DNA from: an uncultured Pedosphaera sp. | Lineage (GTDB): Bacteria > Verrucomicrobiota > Verrucomicrobiia > Limisphaerales > Pedosphaeraceae | Assembly (NCBI GenBank): GCA_903918755.1 | Contig: CAIXFN010000072.1 | Coordinates: 1 to 64,000, forward strand | Reading direction: 5' to 3' | Length of the DNA stretch: 64,000 nt | The notes under the pieces: model-generated | What the model saw: only the letters and a program-made list of their open reading frames with translations | What the model was told of the DNA's origin: nothing | Databases searched by the model: none | Shown here: in pieces, positions 55,240-62,500 of the stretch | Position numbering within the stretch: the stretch's first letter is position 1 | Layout: each line of letters starts with the position of its first letter | Program-made: the position numbers and the translations under genes

Positions 55240-57171
55240 ATGACTGCCCCCACCATGCCGGCAACCCGCATCCTGATTGTCGAAGATGAGCGCATTGTCG
55301 CGATGAATCTCCACGAGCGACTGGTGGGCCTGGGCTATGAGCCCATGGGCCCGGTACCCAGCGGGGAGGCTGCCCTCGCCCTGGCCGGGGAACTGCGGCC
55401 TGATTTGGTCTTGATGGACATTCATCTCGAAGGCGAGATGGATGGGGTTGACGCGGCCTGGGAAATCCGGCAGCGGTTTCAAATTCCCTCGTTGTTCGTG
55501 ACCGCCTTTTCGGAGGACGCCACGCTGGAGCGGGCCAAACTGGCCGAACCGTTCGGCTACATTTTGAAACCTTTCGAGGGCCGCGAACTCAAGGCGAACA
55601 TCGAGATGGCGCTCTACAAGCACCGGATGGAGGAAGCGCTCCGGCAGAGCCAGGCCTTGCTCCAATCGGTCACCGAAGGCACCACGGACGCGGTGTATGT
55701 CAAGGACCCGCAAGGCCGGTATTTGATGTGCAATTCCGCCACCGCGCGGTTTCTGGGCAAGTCCGTGGCGGAAATTCTGGGCCGGGACGATACGGCCTTG
55801 TTTGAGCCGGAGGAAGCGCGGCAACTGATGGCCGGGGATCGCCGCGTGCTGGCGTCCGGTGCCGTGCAAACTTACGACGAATTTGTGACCTGCGGGGGAG
55901 TGTCGTATATTTTCCTGGCGACCAAGGGGCCGGTGCGCGATGCGCGTGGTAATGTCATCGGCCTTTTTGGCGTCTCCCACGACATCACCGAGCGGCGACG
56001 GTTGCAACAGCGCGCCCGGCAAGCGGAAAAAATGGAAGCCATCGGTCATCTGGCCGGGGGGATGGCGCACGAGTTCAACAATATTCTTGCCGCCATGATG
56101 TTAAGCCTGGACCTGCTGCCACGGCAGAAACTGGAGCCGGCCGCGATCGAAGTGCTGGATGAAATCAGTGGCCTCACCCAACGCTCCGCGACCCTGGTGC
56201 GCCAGGTGTTGGCCTTCAGCGGGCAAAGCATGATCCGCCGTGAGGTCCTGGATTTGGCGGCCATCGCCACCCGCCAGGGCAAGCTGCTGCATCAGTTGCT
56301 CGGCGAACGCATCCGCTTCATCCTCGACGCGACGAATGTTTCCGCCTGGGTCGAGGCCGATAAGACCGCGATGGAGCAGGTGCTGTTAAATCTGTACCTC
56401 AACGCCCGGGATGCCATGAAAGAGGGTGGTGTTTTGCGCGTCAAACTCACGGAGATCGAGGTGAGTGCGGAAGTCGCCCGGAATCATCTGAAGGTGGCGC
56501 CGGGAAAATTCATATGCCTGTCGGTGGCTGATACCGGTTGCGGCATGGCGCCGGAAACGCAGCGCCGCTTGTTTGAGCCGTTTTTCACCACCAAGGAAGT
56601 GGGGCAGGGAACCGGCCTCGGCCTGGCGACCGTCCGCGGTTTGGTGGAGCAACATCACGGTTGGGTGGAGGCGGAAAGCCGCCTGGGCCAGGGCAGCACG
56701 TTCCGGGTATACCTGCCTGCGGTTGCCGCGCCAAGTCCCACTCCCATATCCCTGCCGCAGGCGGACCTGGTGCGGGGTGAGGGCACGATTTTGCTGGTCG
56801 AGGACGAGCCGGCACTCCTGCTGGTCTGCGCGCGGTTGTTGACCCGCAGCGGTTATCAGGTGCTGACTGCCGCCGATGGCGAAGAAGCGCTGGCGGTTTG
56901 GGCGCAGCATCAGGCGACGATTAATTTGCTGTTCACGGATATGGTGATGCCGGGCAAATTGAGCGGCCTGCAATTGGTGGAACGTCTGCGGGCGGAGAAG
57001 CCGGGTCTGAAAGTGGTCCTCACCAGCGGCTACAACACCGAGATCCCAGTCTTGGACAAGGCGTTTTCCACGGCGGCGATCGTGTATCTGCCCAAACCTT
57101 GCGATCCAGCGATTATGCTCCAGGTGATCCAAAAGTATTTGCAGTCACCGCCGCAACGAATTCCACAGTGA
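55240..57171 (+). CDS. Hybrid kinase: receiver-PAS-HisKA-HATPase-receiver
   Basis: This encodes 643 residues. The first receiver has Asp60 (LVLMDIHLEGEMDG) and Lys in ILKPFEG. The PAS domain spans about 134-253 and ends in SHDITERRR. HisKA has His277 in GMAHEFNNILAAM, and HATPase_c shows NLYLNARDAM, DTGCGM and GTGLGLATVRGLV. The second receiver has Asp567 (LLFTDMVMPG) and ends in LPKPCDP. The first receiver is of the type that follows HisKA_2 kinases, and the gene starts 5 bp after the giant kinase, so they probably form one phosphorelay. There is no DNA-binding output. Confidence 0.92.
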   Translation: MTAPTMPATRILIVEDERIVAMNLHERLVGLGYEPMGPVPSGEAALALAGELRPDLVLMDIHLEGEMDGVDAAWEIRQRFQIPSLFVTAFSEDATLERAKLAEPFGYILKPFEGRELKANIEMALYKHRMEEALRQSQALLQSVTEGTTDAVYVKDPQGRYLMCNSATARFLGKSVAEILGRDDTALFEPEEARQLMAGDRRVLASGAVQTYDEFVTCGGVSYIFLATKGPVRDARGNVIGLFGVSHDITERRRLQQRARQAEKMEAIGHLAGGMAHEFNNILAAMMLSLDLLPRQKLEPAAIEVLDEISGLTQRSATLVRQVLAFSGQSMIRREVLDLAAIATRQGKLLHQLLGERIRFILDATNVSAWVEADKTAMEQVLLNLYLNARDAMKEGGVLRVKLTEIEVSAEVARNHLKVAPGKFICLSVADTGCGMAPETQRRLFEPFFTTKEVGQGTGLGLATVRGLVEQHHGWVEAESRLGQGSTFRVYLPAVAAPSPTPISLPQADLVRGEGTILLVEDEPALLLVCARLLTRSGYQVLTAADGEEALAVWAQHQATINLLFTDMVMPGKLSGLQLVERLRAEKPGLKVVLTSGYNTEIPVLDKAFSTAAIVYLPKPCDPAIMLQVIQKYLQSPPQRIPQ

Positions 57172-57218
57172 GTCGGGGTGGGATCTGGTCCAGCTGTGAA
57201 ATATCAAGAACCCCTTTA

Positions 57219-57370
57219 TGAAGGTCCCGCCGCGGCGAGACCGGCGAGAATGAGCCGACGGTATAATCGGGATTGTGTCCGCGCATCATGGCCACCGTAG
57301 AGACCAAAATCGGAAAGCGGTCAGGCAGTCCGTGAAGAGTGTAAATCTGTTGATCCGTTCCAATGGTTCG
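57219..57370. repeat. Dispersed repeat, copy 3 (~152 bp)
   Basis: It lies 48 bp after the hybrid kinase stop and aligns with copy 2 from GAAGGTCCCGCCGCGGCGAG through to TTCCAATGGTTCG with nearly equal length. By eye about two thirds of positions agree. The hairpin in the first 33 bp has one extra mismatch compared with copy 2. Confidence 0.7.
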
Positions 57371-57489
57371 TTTTTGATTCCCGTAACGCGCTCCCTACCA
57401 GCGTCAAAGAGCCTGCCGTGAGGCATGGGCACAATTGGCCAGATGCAGTTTTTGCTTCGCGCATCGAAATGGCAAATCAGAATCCCCCG

Positions 57490-57710
57490 CTAAATTCCTA
57501 CCATAGGAATACGAAATCCTGGAACCCCTGCTACAACAAAACCGGGACCGGAACTGCCCGGTGATCGAAACGGGCGCCACCACACCGGCCACCCGCGGCT
57601 TTTGCCTGCCCAATAGAGTTCCTAGACTCTGGGCAGACTCGTTCTTTGACATATTGATTTGGCCACTCCACGGCAACGGCCCCCGGACCGGATGGAGGCT
57701 CCTGCCGCGC
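57490..57710. repeat. Direct repeat A (~220 bp)
   Basis: It begins CTAAATTCCTACC, forms the hairpin ATTCCTA/TAGGAAT, continues with CGGGCGCCACCA and contains GTTCTTTGACATATT at 57641-57655. The same blocks in the same order occur at 58678-58905. There is no coding content that I can support. Confidence 0.7.
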
Positions 57711-57886
57711 CCCACTGCCCTGTCCTCAACCGGCAGCGCTCGCGGCACCCCGCCATTCACGCCGCCCTCGAAGCAAATCGCGCGGAAGTTATTTTGCATA
57801 TATCCCCATAAACCCGACTGAAATAGTCGAGTATGCTTCACAAACATCTGCCTTTCATTTCCTGAATCCCGACCGCCAAGATACTC

Positions 57887-57946
57887 GAAGTCCAGGTTTA
57901 ACAAGGTTAGTCCAGTTTCCGGAGCCTTAATCCAGTTTGCCACAAC
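57887..57946. repeat. Tandem 20-bp units, cluster 1
   Basis: Three 20-bp units follow head to tail, each with RTCCAGKTT in the same register: one starting GAAGTCCAGG, one TTAGTCCAGTTTCCGGAGCC and one TTAATCCAGTTTGCC. The same unit occurs singly at 58172 and in three copies at 58364. The 20-bp period is typical of transposase-binding arrays at IS ends. Confidence 0.65.
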
Positions 57947-58031
57947 ACCACCGACCATCAGCCCCGAAACAACCTCGTCCGATTCGTTGACTCGGTCCGA
58001 TTCGTAACGGCCTGAAGGGACGTGATTCGAT

Positions 58032-58056
58032 AGCCCAGCCTAACAGGCTGGGTTTT
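58032..58056 (+). terminator. Terminator-like hairpin
   Basis: CCCAGCCT pairs with AGGCTGGG around AAC, extended by a wobble and an A-T pair, and TTTT follows at 58053-58056. It has the form of an intrinsic terminator, but no gene reads into it. It may be a remnant of a lost gene or mobile element. Confidence 0.5.
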
Positions 58057-58171
58057 CCGGCAATTCAAACCAGCGCCCTGTAGGCGGCGCGATACCACGA
58101 GGGCGCTATCATGAAGGATGGCGATGAATCAAAAGCCGGGCACTCACGGGCTGAGTCGCCCTTCTGAACGG

Positions 58172-58191
58172 CTAGTCCAACTTCCGGACAT
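58172..58191. repeat. Single copy of the 20-bp unit
   Basis: CTAGTCCAACTTCCGGACAT matches the unit of clusters 1 and 2, and a degenerate unit (TTAACCTGCC) follows directly. It lies between the two larger clusters. Confidence 0.5.
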
Positions 58192-58363
58192 TTAACCTGC
58201 CCGGCGTAGCTCCCAGCGTAGTCGGGTCCAGTTTCCCTATCCAGGCCTGCGGAATTGACCAGCCGGTTCTGCAATTACCGGAATCTGCCCCGAATGCCCG
58301 GTAAAAAATTCCTTTTTGTGACGTTTGCCCGATTGTGGCCGAACCATCCCCGCAGTTCTCGCC

Positions 58364-58423
58364 CCAGTCCAGCCTCCGGACACTTAATCCAGTTTCCGGA
58401 CGGTTAGTCCAGGTTCAACACCG
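58364..58423. repeat. Tandem 20-bp units, cluster 2
   Basis: Three units lie head to tail: one starting CCAGTCCAGC, one TTAATCCAGTTTCCGGACGG and one TTAGTCCAGGTTC. They are in the same orientation as cluster 1, 477 bp away. The shared core is TCCAGTTTCCGGAC. Confidence 0.65.
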
Positions 58424-58453
58424 GTTCAAAGGCTGGGGAGGCCACGGGTTTGG

Positions 58454-58548
58454 ACAGGATGGACAGGATTTTCATGATGGCCGGTGGCGCGTCGCCGCGC
58501 CGCTGGGGCCTTATCCAGGTCCATGATGCTCAATCCTGTAAATCCTGT
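58454..58548. repeat. Imperfect inverted repeat with ACAGGAT-type arms
   Basis: The left arm (58454-58480) contains ACAGGAT twice and ends TCATGATGG. The right arm (58521-58548) is its imperfect complement, CCATGATG then AATCCTGTAAATCCTGT. A 40-bp spacer separates them. The form is that of a small non-coding mobile or REP-like element. Confidence 0.65.
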
Positions 58549-58677
58549 ATGCATGCCTGGGTTCCTGGTTTTGGCTTCATGGGCGCTTTTGCAAACACAA
58601 GCTGAGGTCGTCTCGAGTCCCTCGGTTCCGCTTTGTTACCTGCGCTGGCTTCTGTAAAAATATTCCAAAAGTTTCTT

Positions 58678-58905
58678 CTAAATTCCTACGAGAGGAATAC
58701 GAAAATCGCGTTCTCGTGTTAAAAGCTTTACCAGCGCCCGAGCCGCCCAGACCCTCGCAACGGGCGCCACCAAACCGGGCGCTCGTGGCTTTCGCACCCC
58801 GGCAACCAGCTCCTGGCTCCCTGGGAGACCCGTTCTTTGACATATTTTTTTGGTCCACTCCGCGGCGACAAGCGCCCGACCGGATGGCGGCCCCGGCTGC
58901 GTGCC
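58678..58905. repeat. Direct repeat B (~228 bp)
   Basis: This is the second copy of the element at 57490-57710, 1,188 bp away in the same orientation. It shares CTAAATTCCTAC, GGAATACGAAA, AACGGGCGCCACCA, GTTCTTTGACATAT (58832) and ACCGGATGG at matching distances. Between these blocks the two copies have diverged. Confidence 0.7.
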
Positions 58906-59130
58906 CACCGCTCCTATCGGGGGCGGGAGGGTGTCAATCCGGGCAATCCCGCCTCGCGGATGTTATTGGCCAAGGTGATTGGCTCGCTGCTGGAGGAAAT
59001 GCCGAAGGCGGCCAACGGGGGAGTCCCCGCGGACTTGATGTCATTCTTCCTCCACGGTCGCCGGGACAAGCCGGGAGTAGAGCGGTCAAAATCCGCCGCG
59101 CCACTCGCCGATGGCAACCCGAACTGAGTG

Positions 59131-59170
59131 CGCTTAAATTCGGATATGCTCGCTTATGTTCGGATAAATT
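59131..59170. repeat. Tandem pair of a different 20-bp unit
   Basis: CGCTTAAATTCGGATATGCT is followed directly by CGCTTATGTTCGGATAAATT; 15 of 20 positions agree. Unit length equals that of the GTCCAGTTTCC arrays, but the sequence is unrelated. Confidence 0.5.
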
Positions 59171-59581
59171 CGGGTATTGGTCGGCAAGGAATCCGTGCTT
59201 GTGAGGGTGAATTGGCCCGGTTTCCCAGCGCAGCCACGATGGCTTTAGCTGGCTCAGGAGGGTGCCTTCACTGCGTCCACACATCCCCGGAACGCGAGTG
59301 CCGGCATACCTCCGAAGTAGCATGGCGCTATCGGGGCGGATGGATTATTTAAAGGACCATGAATGGAATCGCCGCCGCAGTCAAATTAGCCGTATCCAGC
59401 TATCAGGAGGGCAAATAATGCGGGCTTTATTCGATGGTGATCTTCGCGGTTTTACCATAAACTGGACCCAAGCCAGCTTGGAAACCGACGCGATGGGATC
59501 GTGCTCCAAAGACGGATCGGGAACCAGTTCAGCAAAAACAGACGAGTGGCCCCGCAGAAAAACAATCGTGGCTTTCACAGT

Positions 59582-62500
59582 ATGAAGTCCTTGCGCCAAA
59601 CCAATCATTCCGGAATCCAGGCATCCATTTTCCCGACCCCGGACGACACCTCACCGCTGCCGCAGCGAGCGCTCGCCGGGTGCCTCCTGCTGCTGGTGCT
59701 GCTCCTGCTGGCGCGCGGTGCCGGCGCGCAGACTGTCAGCACGCTGGTCTCCGAAGGCTTTGAAGGGAGCTTTCCGCAAGGCTGGAATGTAGGCAACACC
59801 AATGCCGCCCAAAGTGTCAGTTGGGGCAAGGTGGACAGCACCTTTGGCGGCGAAGGCACCCACGGCGGGAGCTTCAAGGGGTATTGCGCCGCCATCGGGT
59901 TCCTGGGCACCAGCAATAATCCGACCTATACCACCAACATGGGGGTTTATATGTCCCGGGTGGTCAATCTCACCCCGTTCACCAACGCCTCGCTAAGTTT
60001 TTGGTATAAAATGCCCGGGGTGGAGGCGTGTTGCGATGCCGCCCGGGTCATGGTTGATACCACCGTGGTTTGGAGTTCGGCCGCCACGCAGATCGGCTGG
60101 ACCCAAGTCGTCATCCCGCTGACCGCCTATCTGGGCGGTTCGCATACGCTGAAATTTGAGTTTGACAGCGATCATTCGGTGGTGGCCGAAGGTTGGTATC
60201 TGGACGATATTTTGGTCGCCGCGAGTCCGCCGCCCGCGAATGATGCGTTCACCAATGCGGTGACGCTGGCGGGAGTTTCCGGCAGCACTTCCGGGACTAC
60301 GGTTGGCGCTTCGAAAGAACCGGGCGAACCCAGTCACGCCGGCAACAACGGCGGGAACTCGGTCTGGTTCCGCTGGATCGCCCCGAGCAGCGGCACGGTC
60401 ACTTTCAACACCTTTGGCAGCGCCTTTGATACACTTTTAGCCGCCTACCGGGGAACCAACGTGAGCGCGCTCACCACCGTGACCTTCGACGACGACATTT
60501 CACCTTTCACCACCAGTGCCATCACCTTTGATGCGGTTGCGGGAACCGAGTATCGCATCGCGCTCGACGGCTTTGGCGGCGCCGCGGGCACCTATACGCT
60601 CAGCTGGCTTTACCCGGTGGTTACTGAAACCGTGCTTTCCACGGCGGTAACCAATGTTAACAATTTCATTTACGATTCGGATATTGCCTTCGGCGGGGCT
60701 TACAACCGGGACCGCCTGCTGGTCACAACCTCGGTGGCCTCCACCAATCAATCCGCCGCTCAGCATTTTTCGACCTATGCCCTGAGGTATCGCTTGCTGG
60801 ATACCAACGGCTTGCCGCAACCGATTCTGGACAGCAACGGGACGACCAACGCGGCCTTTACCTATAATTTTACCAACACGATTAATATCGCGGGGCATGT
60901 CAGCCTCACCTCCGCGACCTCGGCCGGCTTGAAACCGCTGGTCCGTCTGGATCCCTACAATCAGTATTCCGTGGAGGTCAAAATCCAGCGGATTGGCGCC
61001 TTCACCGGGGCCGCCATCACGAATAATCCCACCACTTTCCTGGAATTCACCAACCTCGTGAGCGGAGATGTGGCGCTTAACGTGATTCCCTTTCATTTTG
61101 GTGACTCTTTCAGCCAGAATTGGGCGGTTCGCTCCGCACCCGGACAATCCGCGCTGCTCGTCAACGCGTCCTTCGGGGTATTTCGTTACGACGATTTTAG
61201 TTCCGCCCTCCCTTCGACCGACAATACCACCGTCTCCTTCAATTATCAGCTGCGCCGGGCTTCGGACAATGCCTTGATTCCGCTGAAAAACAGCACCACC
61301 AATTTTGTCCATGGCGTGCCCAGCTACACCGCCGGCGTGCCCAAAACAGTGGGCTCCTTGGCAGTGAGCGACACTCTTCAGGTGGAGCCGGTCGGACAGA
61401 TTGATTGCATCAACGACACGTATTATTTGACGGTGAATTTTTCCTGTGCCAATGGCCCGAGCCAGCCGCTCGTAGGTGGCAATCCCAAGGCGACCGTCGC
61501 CACGCGGGTGCTTTATTTCAATGGAAACCTGTTCTTTGGCAATATTCAGACCACCATTGGTCAATTTGGCGTCGGCCCGTCGAGCACTCCGCCCGCCGGC
61601 GGCTTGATTGCCGTGGGATTACCCTCGGTGGATGGCGTGGTCACGGCCCAGACCGATCATTCGTACGCCGGTGCCGGGCCCTTGAATGCCAATCTCAATC
61701 CCGCCGGTGACGCCTTCGTGACCGCCGGCAACGCGGTGTTGAATGCTCCCGTGCCGGACACGGACAGCCTGGCCAAGGTGCGCTTCACCCGCGGGGCGAT
61801 GACTTTGACCCCCTCCGGAACCAAGGCCGATATCACGGTTTTGTTGCCGGGTGGCCTGGGCTATCGCACGAACGACATCAATAGCAAAATCATCAAGCCC
61901 AGCATCCTGTTCACCAGCGTGCCGATGACCACGCAATTGAACCCGACCACCGATTTGACGTATCTGCCTGGCGTGAACATTTATGCCGCGGAGGAGAGCA
62001 AACCGGTCTGGCTCGTGACGGATCGCATTACCTGGCACCTCAGTTCCGGGAAGTTTGATTTACCGCCGGTCGGCGTTGGGGCGGTCTGTGTGCGGGTTTT
62101 GGAATATGCCTCGCTTTTCAGCGTCTCCAACAACCTGGTCGATCCGGTGAACATGGGCGACAAGCGGTCCAACGACAAGTATTGGCTCGCGGTGAATGGC
62201 ATTCTCTCGACCGCAACGGTTCGTCCAGACGCTTCTTCCAACGCATTGCTGACGACCGCCTTCAGTTTTACTTCGGCCAATTTCCGGACGCATTTCCCGT
62301 ATGACACCTTCCTGGGATGGTCGGGCGGCGGGAAAATGACGGTGGTCGATGATTTGCCGGTTCCCGGGGCCGGCAGCGCCCTCTTCGGCAATGGCCCGGT
62401 GTCGGTCAGTTACACCCGCGATTGCCCGGATTGCGGCGGCGGCGGTTCCGCCAACGGAACGCCAACCATTGTCCCGACCGGTGGCCAACTGAACTTCACC

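Larger units (their letters stand above)
57172..59581. other. 2.4-kb non-coding, repeat-rich region
   Basis: No convincing gene is present. Open frames are short, lack conserved motifs and are translations of the repeats. The stretch holds repeat copy 3, a 220-bp direct repeat pair, three clusters of 20-bp units, a terminator-like hairpin, an inverted repeat and one more 20-bp tandem. The mix of element ends without transposase genes suggests repeated insertion and decay. The final 400 bp before the giant secreted gene show no recognised promoter. Confidence 0.65.

Noticed and set aside
57641-57655. GTTCTTTGACATATT considered as part of a CRISPR leader or phage attachment site
   Set aside because: No regular spacer-repeat series or integrase gene is near it; its only companion is the second copy in repeat B.
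57404-57958. 184-codon minus-strand frame across repeat A
   Set aside because: Its reading frame crosses the repeat and 20-bp array boundaries, is not conserved in copy B and has no motif.
58837-59127. 96-codon plus-strand frame in the repeat-rich region
   Set aside because: Its first part is a translation of repeat B and the remainder has only a vague likeness to cytochrome-type text; there is no ribosome site, so I do not call a gene.
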